Shown here: piece by piece, positions 39,494-48,966 of the stretch
How the letters are laid out: every line of letters begins with the position of its first letter
Numbering within the stretch: the first letter of the stretch is position 1
The notes under the pieces: generated by a model
Told to the model about the DNA's origin: nothing
Databases searched by the model: none
The model's input: the letters and a program-made list of their open reading frames with translations, nothing else
Position numbers and translations under genes: made by a program
DNA from: Streptomyces rishiriensis
GTDB taxonomy: Bacteria; Actinomycetota; Actinomycetes; Streptomycetales; Streptomycetaceae
Reading direction: 5' to 3'
Assembly (NCBI RefSeq): GCF_003112535.1
Contig: NZ_BEWA01000017.1
Location: 62,001 to 126,000 of the forward strand
DNA length: 64,000 nucleotides

Positions 39494-42421
39494 TCAGAGA
39501 ACGCGCAGGGTCCAGCTCCAGCGGTGGACGCCCGGTGCGACGAGGTAGGAGGGGAAGGTGTCGGGGCCGCACGACGCGGTGCCGAGGCCGCGGTGCGCCG
39601 CGTCCAGGTGCACCACGCAGCCGGCGCGCGGGACGAGCTCGTCATGGTGGGCGGCGGCGGTCAGGTCCTCGGCGCGGAACCGTGTGACGGAGACCTGGCG
39701 CGGCTCGTCCAGGGTGACGGACAGCCCCGTGGCGTCCGGCGCCGAAAGCGTGAAGCGCCGCACGCCGTGCCGGCCGCCGCTCTCCTGCGGACGCAGGTAG
39801 GGGGTGAACAACTCGTCGACGGGGACGCGGTGGTGGCCCACCGGAGCGCCGCCGCTGCGGTCCGGATAGCACTCCCAGGGGCCCTGCCCGAACCACTCCA
39901 GCAGATCCAGTCCCGCGACCGTCTCGAAGGCCGTGCCGACGCGTGCGACGTCGTCGAACTCCTCGGGCAGCTCGGCCTGTTCGTCGACGCGCACCCCGCC
40001 CTCGACCGGGGTGAACACCTGCCGGTGGCGGACCACGCCCGTCGCGCCGGCGTACTCGGAGAGCACGGTCACCCCGTCGCCCTCCTGGCGGACGGAGAGC
40101 AGCTTGCGCACGAGGGCGTCCAGGCCCCATGTGCGCCAGCGCAGCGCCATGCCGCCCAGCTCGTCGTTGTCGGTGGGCGCCCGCCACAGCGACAGCGTGG
40201 GCGAGACGGTCAGCAGGGGATGGACGAGGAGGCCCTCGGCGTCGATCTCGACGCGGCCGGCGACCGCCGGGGCCTCGGCCGGCTCGGCCGCCCGCAGACG
40301 CACCTGCGGCGCGCACACCTGCGTCCCGCGCGGCGCCCACGGCAGGTCCTGCGCCGTCGTCACCCGCAGCGTCAGCCAGGCCTCGCCGCCGTCCGCCGGC
40401 AGCTCGAACGGCAGCGGCACCACGGCCGTCTCGCCCGGCCGCAGGTCGGGCAGGTCGGCGGCCGCGGTGAGCGTCCCGCCGTGGGCGAGCGACAGCTCCC
40501 ACTCGCCCGCGAGCCATTCCAGGCCGCGGAAGTGCTGGTGGTTGGAGAGGACCAGCCCCTCGTGCCGGAAGCCCTGCAGGCGCAGCGGCGCGGCGAGTTC
40601 GCGGTGCTCGTACATCACCGGCTTCGCGGTGCGGTCCGGCAGGACCACGCCGTCCGCGATGAACGCGCCGTCGTGGTCCTTCTCGCCGAAGTCGCCGCCG
40701 TAGGCCCAGCGGTAGCCGGGCGCGGCGACACCGTTGTCATAGAGTCCGGCGCCCCCACGCCCGACCGGTCTTCCGTCGTTCACGGACTGAAGGATTCCGT
40801 GGTCCCAGAACTCCCAGATGAACCCGCCCTGAAGACCCGGGGTGGCCTCGATGGCGGCCCAGTGGTCGGCCAGCGTGCCGTTGCTGTTGCCCATCGCGTG
40901 CGAGTACTCGCACTGGATGAGCGGCTTGGTCTGCCGCCCGGACAGCGCGTGCGCCACGCAGTCCTCCAGGGGCGCGTACATCGGACAGGCGATGTCGGAG
41001 GCGACGCCCGGATCCGCCCAGCCGCGCTTGGCCGCGCCCTCGTACTGCAGCGGCCGGGTCGGATCGTGCCGGCGCACCCAGCCCGCGGCGGCGTCGTGGT
41101 TGGCGCCGTAGTCGGACTCGTTGCCCAGCGACCAGACGATGACCGACGGGTGGTTCTTGTCCCGCAGCACCATCCGCGAGACGCGGTCGACGAAGGCGTT
41201 CAGATAGCGCGGGTCGTCGGCGATCTCATGGGCGTGGTCGTGGGACTCGATGTCCGCCTCGTCGACCACGTAGAAACCGATCTCGTCGGCGAGGTCGTAC
41301 AGAGCGGGGTCGTTGGGGTAGTGCGCGGTGCGGATCGCGTTGAAGCCGAAACGCTTCAGCAGCACCAGGTCGGCCCGCATGTCCTCGCGCGACACGGTCC
41401 GGCCGGTCAGCGGGTGGAAGTCGTGCCGGTTGACCCCCCGGATGAAGATCCGCTCACCGTTGAGCAACAGGTCCCGGCCGACGATCGTCACGTCGCGGAA
41501 GCCGATCCGGTGCCGGGAGGTGTCGGCGACGGAGCCGTCGGCGCGGTGCAGGCGCACCGTCAGCCCGTACAGCTCCGGCGTCTCCGCCGTCCAGGTGCGC
41601 ACGTCGGGCACCCGCGCGTGCAGGCGCGCCTCGCCCAGGAAGGCGGAGACGCGTTCGTCCTCGGCGTTGGCCAGGTCGAACGCGGCGTCCTGCGCCGGCG
41701 CCGGTGCGTCCGGCTCGTCCAGCTCACCGGTGACGTACCACCCCTCGGGCAGCGCCCCGCGCGCGTCCCGCACCCGGCAGTCGACCCGCAGCTCGCCCTG
41801 CGCCGACGCCCGCACGCTCACGTCGGCCAGGTGCAGCGGGTCGGTCGCGTACAGCAGCACCGAGCGGGTGATCCCGCCGTGCCACCAGTGGTCCTGGTCC
41901 TCGATGTGCGAGGCGTCCGACCACTTGACGACCGTCAGCCGCACGACGGAGCGCCGTCCGGGGCGCACGGCGTCGGAGAGGTCGAACTCGGCCGCCAGGT
42001 GGGAGTCCTTGGAGACGCCGACGGGCCGCCCGTCGACGTGCACCAGCAGCACGCTCTCGGCGGCCCCCACCTGGAGCACGATCCGGCGTCCGGCCCAGTC
42101 GGCGGGGACGTCGACCTCCCGCTCGTACACGCCGGTGGGATCGGCGTCGGGCGACAGCGGCGGGAACTCCGGGAACGGCATGCGGATGTTGAGGTACTGC
42201 GGCAGGTCGGCAGTGCCCTGCATGGTCCAGACGCCGGGCACCGCGGCCGAGGACCAGGCACCGCCGACCGGCGCGTCCGGAGCGGGCAGCAACTGAAAAC
42301 GCCAGTCGCCGTCCAGGGAGTGTGCTCCGGTGCGCCGGTCGACGGCGTTCATGGGCAGCCGGCCCCAGGAGGTCACCTCGGGGGCCTTCCAGGGGCTCAG
42401 CGCCAGCAGCGGGTCGCTCAC
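39494..42421 (-). CDS. GH2 beta-galactosidase (LacZ-type)
   Basis: 975 residues from GTG 42421, coupled by GTGA to the permease stop. Domain order is the LacZ one: jelly-roll sugar-binding domain, Ig-like domain, TIM barrel, second Ig-like domain, and the Bgal small-chain C-terminal domain. The acid/base is E435 in SLGNESDYG and the nucleophile is E505 in IQCEYSHAMGNS. No signal peptide, so it acts in the cytoplasm on an imported oligosaccharide delivered by the ABC transporter just upstream. The large domain set favours true beta-galactosidase over glucuronidase or mannosidase branches of GH2. Confidence 0.92.
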   Translation of the reverse strand: MSDPLLALSPWKAPEVTSWGRLPMNAVDRRTGAHSLDGDWRFQLLPAPDAPVGGAWSSAAVPGVWTMQGTADLPQYLNIRMPFPEFPPLSPDADPTGVYEREVDVPADWAGRRIVLQVGAAESVLLVHVDGRPVGVSKDSHLAAEFDLSDAVRPGRRSVVRLTVVKWSDASHIEDQDHWWHGGITRSVLLYATDPLHLADVSVRASAQGELRVDCRVRDARGALPEGWYVTGELDEPDAPAPAQDAAFDLANAEDERVSAFLGEARLHARVPDVRTWTAETPELYGLTVRLHRADGSVADTSRHRIGFRDVTIVGRDLLLNGERIFIRGVNRHDFHPLTGRTVSREDMRADLVLLKRFGFNAIRTAHYPNDPALYDLADEIGFYVVDEADIESHDHAHEIADDPRYLNAFVDRVSRMVLRDKNHPSVIVWSLGNESDYGANHDAAAGWVRRHDPTRPLQYEGAAKRGWADPGVASDIACPMYAPLEDCVAHALSGRQTKPLIQCEYSHAMGNSNGTLADHWAAIEATPGLQGGFIWEFWDHGILQSVNDGRPVGRGGAGLYDNGVAAPGYRWAYGGDFGEKDHDGAFIADGVVLPDRTAKPVMYEHRELAAPLRLQGFRHEGLVLSNHQHFRGLEWLAGEWELSLAHGGTLTAAADLPDLRPGETAVVPLPFELPADGGEAWLTLRVTTAQDLPWAPRGTQVCAPQVRLRAAEPAEAPAVAGRVEIDAEGLLVHPLLTVSPTLSLWRAPTDNDELGGMALRWRTWGLDALVRKLLSVRQEGDGVTVLSEYAGATGVVRHRQVFTPVEGGVRVDEQAELPEEFDDVARVGTAFETVAGLDLLEWFGQGPWECYPDRSGGAPVGHHRVPVDELFTPYLRPQESGGRHGVRRFTLSAPDATGLSVTLDEPRQVSVTRFRAEDLTAAAHHDELVPRAGCVVHLDAAHRGLGTASCGPDTFPSYLVAPGVHRWSWTLRVL

Positions 42422-43287
42422 TTGATCGCTCCCTTGGCGAGGTCGCCGATGATCTGGCGGGCGCCGATCGCGAACACGATCAGCAGCGGGACGAGGGCGA
42501 GCAGTGCGCCGGTCATGACCATTCCGTAGTCGGTGGTGCCGTGGGTGCCGTTGAGCTGGGACAGGGCGACCTGGAGGGTCACGTTGTCCGGGTTGGTGAG
42601 GGCGATGAGGGGCCAGGCGTAGTCGTTCCACTGGCCCATGAAGGTGAAAATGCCGAGGAAGGCCAGGCCCGGCCGGACGACGGGCAGCGCCACGTGCCAG
42701 TACTGGCGCAGGAAGTGCGCGCCGTCGATGCGGGAGGCGTCCAGCAGCTCGTCGTGGATCGCGCCCTTCATGTACTGGCGCATCCAGAAGATGCCGAACG
42801 CGTTGGCGGCCGCCGGCACGATCAGCGCCGTCATCGAGCCGATCCAGCCGAGCTTCGCCATGATGACGAACTGGGGGATCGCCTGCAGCTGCGCCGGGAC
42901 CATGAAGATGAACATGAGCACCACGAACAGCAACCGCTTGCCCGGAAATTCGAACTTGGCGAAGACGAAGGCCGCCAGCGAGTCGAAGAACAGGACCAGG
43001 AAGGTCACCGAACCCGCCACCAGCAGCGAGTTGACCATCGAGCCGAAGAAGTCGACGGTGTCGAAGAGGCTGCGCACGTTCTCCAGGAAGTGCGTGCCCG
43101 GCAGCAGCTTGGGCGGGTAGGAGAAGATCTCCGACGTCGTGTGCGTCGACATGATGACGGCCCAGTAGAACGGGAAGGCCGAGAGCAGGACGCCGAGCAG
43201 GAGAACCGCGTGCAGCGCGATCCCTCTTCGGCGCGAACCCTCGATCCCCCGGCTACGCCGAATCCGTGTTCCTTGGATGGATGCCAT
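42418..43287 (-). CDS. ABC sugar transporter permease, MalG type
   Basis: 289 residues with six membrane segments. The EAA loop reads DASRIDGAHFLRQYWHVALPVVRPGL, as in the CUT1 family. It is the second permease of the importer, starting 15 bp after the first. No ATPase gene is present; CUT1 importers of Streptomyces commonly share the ATPase MsiK encoded elsewhere. Confidence 0.93.
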   Translation of the reverse strand: MASIQGTRIRRSRGIEGSRRRGIALHAVLLLGVLLSAFPFYWAVIMSTHTTSEIFSYPPKLLPGTHFLENVRSLFDTVDFFGSMVNSLLVAGSVTFLVLFFDSLAAFVFAKFEFPGKRLLFVVLMFIFMVPAQLQAIPQFVIMAKLGWIGSMTALIVPAAANAFGIFWMRQYMKGAIHDELLDASRIDGAHFLRQYWHVALPVVRPGLAFLGIFTFMGQWNDYAWPLIALTNPDNVTLQVALSQLNGTHGTTDYGMVMTGALLALVPLLIVFAIGARQIIGDLAKGAIK

Positions 43288-43302
43288 GGTGTGCGGGCCT
43301 CC

Positions 43303-44265
43303 CTAGTCTTCGCCCCGGCGCTGCACCAGACGCCAGTTGATGATCGAGAAGAGGACGACGACGAGGAAGATGCCCCACGCCACGGCGGCGCCGTAGCCGA
43401 AGTCGTTGTTGTCGAAGGTCTGCTGGAAGAAGTAGAGGACCATCGTCCGGCCGGCATGGCCCGGACCGCCCGAGAACGTCGAGTCGTTCGAGGTGTTCTG
43501 CAGCAGCACCTGGGGTTCGGAGAAGCTCTGCAGTCCGGTGATCGTCGACACGACGAGCACGAACAGCAGCACCGGACGCATCATCGGCAACGTGATCCGG
43601 AAGAAGGTCTGCACCGGGCCCGCGCCGTCCATCCGGGCCGCCTCGTACAGCTCGCTCGGGACGGTCTGCAGCCCCGCCAGGAAGATGATCGCGTTGTAAC
43701 CGGTCCACTGCCAGGTCATCAGGGCAGCGATGGCGATCTTGATTCCCCACGGCGTGTTCAGCCAGGCGATCTGGTCGAAGCCGATCGCCTGCAGGAAGGC
43801 GTTCACGAGACCGAAGTTGGTGGAGAAGACCGAGCCGAAGATGATCGCGACGGCCACGACCGACGTGACGTTCGGCAGGAAGTAGGCGAAGCGGTAGAAG
43901 TTCCTGAAGCGGACCGCCGAGTTGAGCATCACGGCCGTCACCATCGCCAGGACGATCATGGGGAAGGTGGCCAGCGCCCAGATGACGATCGTGGTCCCGA
44001 TCGAGCTCCAGAACGCGGCGTCGCCGAGCAGGTACCGGTACTGCGACAGCCCCGCCCACTCCATCGGGCCGAGGCCGTCCCAGCGGTGGAAGGAGAGGTA
44101 GAGGGAGAACCCGACGGGGATCAGTCCGAAGCAGAGGAAGAGCAGATAGAAGGGGGAGATCGCGGCATACAGATGCCAGTGCTTGCGGAAACCCTTTCTG
44201 GGACGTGCGACGGGTGTTTCCGTCACGAGCGCCGTGGGCTTCTCCAGAGCGGGGAGCGTGGCCAT
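43303..44265 (-). CDS. ABC sugar transporter permease, MalF type
   Basis: 320 residues from ATG 44265, overlapping the binding-protein stop by one base (TGATG). Six helices and the EAA loop EAARMDGAGPVQTFFRITLPMM are clear. A short basic cytoplasmic N-terminus precedes the first helix. It forms a heterodimer with the MalG-type protein. Confidence 0.93.
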   Translation of the reverse strand: MATLPALEKPTALVTETPVARPRKGFRKHWHLYAAISPFYLLFLCFGLIPVGFSLYLSFHRWDGLGPMEWAGLSQYRYLLGDAAFWSSIGTTIVIWALATFPMIVLAMVTAVMLNSAVRFRNFYRFAYFLPNVTSVVAVAIIFGSVFSTNFGLVNAFLQAIGFDQIAWLNTPWGIKIAIAALMTWQWTGYNAIIFLAGLQTVPSELYEAARMDGAGPVQTFFRITLPMMRPVLLFVLVVSTITGLQSFSEPQVLLQNTSNDSTFSGGPGHAGRTMVLYFFQQTFDNNDFGYGAAVAWGIFLVVVLFSIINWRLVQRRGED

Positions 44266-45560
44266 CAGTAGCTCACCCCCAGGTGCTTCGCGATGCGCCG
44301 GCATGTGCTCATGGCGTCACTCCAGGCGTGCTTCGGGTCCTTGCCGAGGACGCCGACGTTCTTGATCTCGTCCTTGACGGGCTGCCCGAGCGCCACGTCG
44401 AAGGGGCTGTTGTAGGCGACCACGATCTTCTGCGCGGCGGGCCCGAAGACGTCCATGGTGACCTGGCCGCCGAAGAAGGGGTCGGGTTCACGGACCTGCT
44501 TGAGGCCGTACGAGGCCGGGGTGGAGGGGAAGAGCCCCGCGTCGACGAAGCCCTGCGCCTGGTTGTCCGCGTCGAGCATCCAGCTGATGATCCGGAAGGC
44601 CTGCTCGGGCTCCCGGCACTCCTTGGTGATCGACAGGAACGAGCCGCCGTTGTTGGCGGGCCGCACCGGCATGTCGGCCACCCGCCAGCGGCCCTTGGTC
44701 TTCGGCACGCCGTTCTTGATGTCGCTGGTGGCCCAGGAGGCGTTCAGCTGGCTCGGCAGCCTGCCGTCCTCGACGGCCGAGAGCTGGTCCGGGGTCCCGC
44801 TGACCAGGTTCGAGACGATCCCGCGCTGCTTGGCCTCGACGGCGAGCGCCCAGGCGTGGCGCACATGCTCCTGGTCGCCGATGAAGTGGCGGTCCTTGTC
44901 GACGTAGCGCTTGCCGCCCTGCTGCACCACGTTCTCGAAGACGCTGTTGATGTCCGTCAGCAGCGAGGCCCCCGGGATCCGCTGTCTGAGCTGCTCGCCC
45001 GCGGCGAAGAACTTCTCCCAGGTGTCGAGCTCCCTGGAGACGTCGGCGGGCTCGTAGGGCAGGCCGGCCTTCTGGAAGACGGGGTACTGGTAGAAGTGCG
45101 CGACGGGTCCGCAGTCGATCGGGAAGCCGACCATCGTCCCGTCGTCGGCGATGCCCTGGTCCCACTTCCACGGCAGGTAACCGCTCCTGTACCGGTCCGC
45201 GCCCAGGGTGCGAAGGTCCACGAACTGGTTGGCGTTGGGCAGATAGGACGCCATGTCCTCGCCCTTGAGTCCCGCGATGTCGGGCACATGGGCGCGGCCC
45301 GCCATGGTGGTGATCAGCTTGGAACGGTAGTAACCGCCGATCTTGATGGCCTGCAGGTCGACCGAGCCGTCGTACCGGGCCTTGGCGTTCTTGACGACGG
45401 TGTCGCCGAGGCCGCCGTCCCAGTACCACAGGACCATGTTCCGGCCGGTGGAGCCGGCCGGGACGGCACAGCCGGTCGCCAGGCCGCCGAGCGCCGTGGC
45501 GGCCGTGCCGGCCAGGCCCGCGCGCAGCAGGCCTCTTCGTGAGAGCCGCACAGCTCCCAC
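44265..45560 (-). CDS. ABC sugar-binding lipoprotein (CUT1, TAT/lipobox)
   Basis: 431 residues from GTG 45560. The signal peptide combines twin arginines (LSRRGLLRAGLAG) with a lipobox LATGC; C31 is the lipidated residue. The mature part follows extracellular solute-binding family 1 (VLWYWDGGLGDTVV, FPIDCGPVAHFYQYPVFQKAG, ADNQAQGFVDAGLFPSTPASY). It is the specificity component of the importer; the surrounding GH2, GH4 and GH38 enzymes suggest an oligosaccharide with galactose, mannose or glucosidic units. It lies 85 bp after pfkB. Confidence 0.93.
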   Translation of the reverse strand: MGAVRLSRRGLLRAGLAGTAATALGGLATGCAVPAGSTGRNMVLWYWDGGLGDTVVKNAKARYDGSVDLQAIKIGGYYRSKLITTMAGRAHVPDIAGLKGEDMASYLPNANQFVDLRTLGADRYRSGYLPWKWDQGIADDGTMVGFPIDCGPVAHFYQYPVFQKAGLPYEPADVSRELDTWEKFFAAGEQLRQRIPGASLLTDINSVFENVVQQGGKRYVDKDRHFIGDQEHVRHAWALAVEAKQRGIVSNLVSGTPDQLSAVEDGRLPSQLNASWATSDIKNGVPKTKGRWRVADMPVRPANNGGSFLSITKECREPEQAFRIISWMLDADNQAQGFVDAGLFPSTPASYGLKQVREPDPFFGGQVTMDVFGPAAQKIVVAYNSPFDVALGQPVKDEIKNVGVLGKDPKHAWSDAMSTCRRIAKHLGVSY

Positions 45561-45645
45561 CGCCTTTCGGGTCTGTTCGCGTCTTCGCAGACGGTGTGCA
45601 CTTCGAGGGGCATGCAGGGGTGTCGTCGTGTCGGAGGAGGGGCGG

Positions 45646-46698
45646 TCAGGACCGCGGGGCGGGCGGGGTGACCGGGGCGTACCGCACGGGCGGCCCCACG
45701 TCGGCGGGAAGGCGGTCGGCCAGGAAGCCGTAGGCCCGCCTGAGCCCGGGGTCGCTCAGCGACCCCCACCAGCGCGCGACGCCGTACCAGCCGGGGGCCG
45801 CGAGAGCGCCGCCGTGGTGGCCGACCGAGAGCCCGGCGGCGAGGACGGCGAACCGCAGCCGTTCTGCCAGCGGCCACCCGCCGAGCGAGGCCGCGACGAA
45901 GCTCGCGCCGAACACGTCGCCGGCACCCGTCGCGTCCAGGACGTCCACGGGGAGCGCCGGGACCTCCGCGTACTCCCCGGTCGTCTGGTCGACGGCGATC
46001 GCGCCGTCGGCCCCCCGGGTGACCACGGCCACCGGCACCAGTTCCGCGAGGGTGCCCAGCGCGGCGATCGCGGTGTCGGTGCGGGTGTACGCCATCGCCT
46101 CGGTCTCGTTGGGGAGGAAGGCGTGGCACAGGGAGAGCTGTTCCAGCAGGCCGGCGGACCACTCCTGGGTGGGGTCCCAGCCGACGTCGGCGTAGATCCG
46201 CGTGCCGTTCGCGGCCGCCTTGGCGAGCCAGCCGGGCGGTTCGGCCTCCAGGTGCGCGAGGGCGGTGAGCGCCTCGGGCGGGTCGCCCATCAGCACGTCC
46301 TGGGAGTACGGGGGCGCCTGGCCGTGGGTGACGAGGGCCCGGTCGTCGGCCGGGGTCCCCCCGTTTTCCGAGCCGGGGTGGGGGAGGGCGAGGGCGACGG
46401 TGACCGGAGTGGGCCAGCCCGGCGCCGTGCGGGAGAGGGAGAGGTCCACGCCCTCCTGGCCGGCGAGGACCTCGTGGCAGTGGGCGCCGTAGAAGTCGTC
46501 GCCGAAGACCGTGGCCAGACTGGTGCGCAGGCCGAAGCGGGAGGCCGCCACCGCGAGGTTGGCGATGCCGCCGGGGCCGCAGCCCATGCCCGAGGTCCAG
46601 ATCTCCTCGCCGGGCGTCGGCGGCCTGCCGAGCCCCGTGAGGACGAGGTCGTAGAAGAGCAGCCCGGTGAGCAGCACCTCGGGCCGGTCGTCGTCCAC
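45646..46698 (-). CDS. PfkB-family sugar kinase
   Basis: 350 residues from GTG 46698, preceded by AGAGGA; an in-frame ATG 69 bp upstream overlaps the regulatory region. The N-terminal GCGPGGIANLAVAASRFGL is the substrate-binding di-glycine region, and DATGAGDVFGASF at the C-terminus has the catalytic Asp and anion hole. It is the first gene of the minus-strand glycan operon, divergent from the DeoR gene. It would phosphorylate the sugar released inside the cell; the exact sugar is unclear. Confidence 0.9.
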   Translation of the reverse strand: MDDDRPEVLLTGLLFYDLVLTGLGRPPTPGEEIWTSGMGCGPGGIANLAVAASRFGLRTSLATVFGDDFYGAHCHEVLAGQEGVDLSLSRTAPGWPTPVTVALALPHPGSENGGTPADDRALVTHGQAPPYSQDVLMGDPPEALTALAHLEAEPPGWLAKAAANGTRIYADVGWDPTQEWSAGLLEQLSLCHAFLPNETEAMAYTRTDTAIAALGTLAELVPVAVVTRGADGAIAVDQTTGEYAEVPALPVDVLDATGAGDVFGASFVAASLGGWPLAERLRFAVLAAGLSVGHHGGALAAPGWYGVARWWGSLSDPGLRRAYGFLADRLPADVGPPVRYAPVTPPAPRS

Positions 46699-46760
46699 CG
46701 CGCATCCTCTCGTCGGAAAGAATCGACGGAGCCCGTCACGTCGGAGGAGCTCGTCAAAAC

Positions 46761-46844
46761 TCTTCAATTCGTGACCGGAATCGTGCGCCCCTCGGCGAGT
46801 TTGGTCAATACCTCATCAGAAGTGAGCATGGATTTGATTGAAGA
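46761..46844. promoter_or_regulatory. Candidate DeoR operator pair in the pfkB-deoR divergent promoter
   Basis: TCTTCAAT (46761-46768) and its exact complement ATTGAAGA (46837-46844) face each other across 68 bp in the 145-bp gap between divergent genes. Flanks also agree: CTCGTCA sits 5 to 10 bases outside each copy. Paired distant half-sites suit DeoR proteins, which often loop DNA between operators. The second site touches the deoR start codon. Confidence 0.45.
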
Positions 46845-47629
46845 TGACGAGTAGTGTTCATGGCGTGCTGGCAGAACGACGACATCAACTCATCCTGCGG
46901 GCCCTGCGCTCCGGTGGCCCCGCGGCCGTGACCGATCTCTCCGAGCAGCTGGGTGTGAGCCCCGCCACGGTCAGGCGTGACCTGCTCAAACTCGAGGAGG
47001 ACGGCCTGCTCACCCGGGTGCACGGCGGAGCCGTCGCGGAGGAGGGCGACCAGCCCTTCGCCGAGGTCGCCGAGGTGCGCGTGGCCGAGAAGGACGCGAT
47101 AGCCGCCCGGGCCGCGGCGATGGTCGCCGACGGCCAGTCGGTGCTCCTCGACATCGGCACCACCGCCTACCGTCTGGCCCGGCAGCTGCACGGCCGCCGG
47201 CTCACCGTGATCACCAGCAACCTGGTGGTCTACGAGGAGCTCGCCGACGACGAGGGCATCGAGCTGGTCCTGCTCGGCGGGATGGTCCGCCGCGAGTACC
47301 GCTCCCTGGTCGGCTTCCTCACCGAGGACAACCTGCGCCAGCTGCACGCCGACTGGCTCTTCCTCGGCACCAGCGGAGTCCGGCCGGGCGGTCAGGTGAT
47401 GGACACGACCGTCGTCGAGGTGCCGGTGAAACGGGCCATGATCAAGGCCGGTGACAAGGTCGTCCTGCTCGCCGACTCGGCGAAGTTCCCCGGTACGGGA
47501 ATGGCGAAGGTCTGCGGTCCCGAGGACCTGGACGTGGTGGTGACGGACACGCCGGTCGACCCGGCGACCCGGTCCTCCTTCGAGGAGGCGGGCGTCGAGG
47601 TGGTCGTGGCAGGAAAGGTGCAGGCGTGA
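46844..47629 (+). CDS. DeoR-family repressor of the glycan locus
   Basis: 261 residues from ATG 46844 (a TTG 6 bp upstream and GTG 46862 are alternatives, as no ribosome site is strong). The winged HTH AVTDLSEQLGVSPATVRRDL followed by EDGLLTRVHGGAV is textbook DeoR. The sensor domain DGQSVLLDIGTTAYRLARQL and VMDTTVVEVPVKRAMI binds a phosphorylated sugar. The ligand is probably made by the divergent PfkB kinase. It is coupled by GTGA overlap to GH4 downstream. Confidence 0.92.
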   Translation: MTSSVHGVLAERRHQLILRALRSGGPAAVTDLSEQLGVSPATVRRDLLKLEEDGLLTRVHGGAVAEEGDQPFAEVAEVRVAEKDAIAARAAAMVADGQSVLLDIGTTAYRLARQLHGRRLTVITSNLVVYEELADDEGIELVLLGGMVRREYRSLVGFLTEDNLRQLHADWLFLGTSGVRPGGQVMDTTVVEVPVKRAMIKAGDKVVLLADSAKFPGTGMAKVCGPEDLDVVVTDTPVDPATRSSFEEAGVEVVVAGKVQA

Positions 47630-48963
47630 AACTGACGATTCTCGGCGGCGGCGGATTCCGGGTGCCGCTCGTGTACGGGGCGCTCCTGGCGGACCGCGGC
47701 GAGGGCCGGGTCACCCGGGTCGTCCTGCACGACCTGGACGACAGCCGGCTGAACGCGGTCGCCCGCGTGCTGGACGAGCAGGCGGCCGCCGTCCCCGACG
47801 CGCCCGAGGTCACGGCGACCACCGATCTCGACGAGGCCCTGCGCGGCGCCGACTTCGTCTTCTCCGCGATCCGGGTCGGCGGCCTCGAAGGCCGTGCGAA
47901 CGACGAGCGGGTGGCCCTCGCCGAGGGCGTCCTCGGCCAGGAGACGGTCGGCGCAGGCGGTATCGCCTACGGCCTGCGGACCGTGCCCGTCGCCGTCGAC
48001 ATCGCCCGGCGGGTGGCCCGGCTGGCCCCCGACGCCTGGGTCATCAACTTCACCAACCCGGCCGGTCTCGTCACCGAGGCCATGTCCCGCCACCTGGGCG
48101 ACCGTGTCATCGGCATCTGCGACTCGCCGGTCGGCCTCGGCCGTCGCATCGCCCGCGTGCTCGGCGCGGACCCGAAGCAGGCGTGGATCGACTACGTCGG
48201 CCTCAACCACCTCGGCTGGGTGCGCGGCCTGCGGGTCGCCGGCCGCGACGAGCTGCCGAGGCTGCTCGCCGACCCCGACCTGCTCGGCTCCTTCGAGGAG
48301 GGCAAGCTCTTCGGCGTGGACTGGCTGCAGTCCCTCGGCGCGATCCCCAACGAGTACCTGCACTACTACTACTTCAACCGGGAGACCGTACGGGCCTACC
48401 AGCAGGTCGAGAAGACCCGCGGCGCCTTCCTGGCCGACCAGCAGGCCCGCTTCTACGAGGAGATGAAGCGCCCCGGCGCGGCGGCCCTGACCGCCTGGGA
48501 CCGCACCCGCGCCGAACGCGAGGCCACCTACATGGCCGAGAACCGGGAGAGCGCCGGCGCGGGAGAGCGCGACGCCGACGACCTCTCCGGCGGCTACGAG
48601 AAGGTCGCCCTCGCCCTGATGCGGGCCGTCGCCCGCGACGAGCGCACGACGCTGATCCTCAACGTGCGCAACCAGGGCACCCTGTCGGTGCTCGACACGG
48701 ACGCCGTCATCGAGGTGCCCTGCCTGGTGGACGCCAACGGCGCGCATCCGGTCTCCGTCTCCCCGCTGCCCGAGCACGCCACGGGGCTGGTCTGCGCGGT
48801 CAAGGGCGTCGAGCGCGAGGTGCTCGCCGCCGCCGAGTCCGGCTCGCGCACGACGGCCGTGAAGGCGTTCGCGCTGCATCCCCTCGTCGACTCGGTGAAC
48901 GTGGCCCGCAGGCTGGTCGAGGGCTACGCCGCCGTCCATCCCGGGCTGGCGTACCTTAGGTAG
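47626..48963 (+). CDS. GH4 glycosidase, 6-phospho-beta-glucosidase type
   Basis: 445 residues. The NAD site LTILGGGGFRVPLVYGALL, the substrate block NFTNPAGLVTEAMSRHLGD, metal-ligand Cys in GICDSPVGLG and the second ligand in YVGLNHLGWVRG are the GH4 signature (CelF/LicH branch). GH4 enzymes cleave by NAD- and Mn-dependent redox chemistry and act on 6-phosphosugars or free glycosides. There is no PTS here but an ABC importer and a PfkB kinase, so the phosphate on its substrate, if any, would have to come from a kinase. GGAAAGG lies 8 nt before GTG 47626. Confidence 0.9.
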   Translation: MKLTILGGGGFRVPLVYGALLADRGEGRVTRVVLHDLDDSRLNAVARVLDEQAAAVPDAPEVTATTDLDEALRGADFVFSAIRVGGLEGRANDERVALAEGVLGQETVGAGGIAYGLRTVPVAVDIARRVARLAPDAWVINFTNPAGLVTEAMSRHLGDRVIGICDSPVGLGRRIARVLGADPKQAWIDYVGLNHLGWVRGLRVAGRDELPRLLADPDLLGSFEEGKLFGVDWLQSLGAIPNEYLHYYYFNRETVRAYQQVEKTRGAFLADQQARFYEEMKRPGAAALTAWDRTRAEREATYMAENRESAGAGERDADDLSGGYEKVALALMRAVARDERTTLILNVRNQGTLSVLDTDAVIEVPCLVDANGAHPVSVSPLPEHATGLVCAVKGVEREVLAAAESGSRTTAVKAFALHPLVDSVNVARRLVEGYAAVHPGLAYLR

Positions 48964-48966
48964 ACA

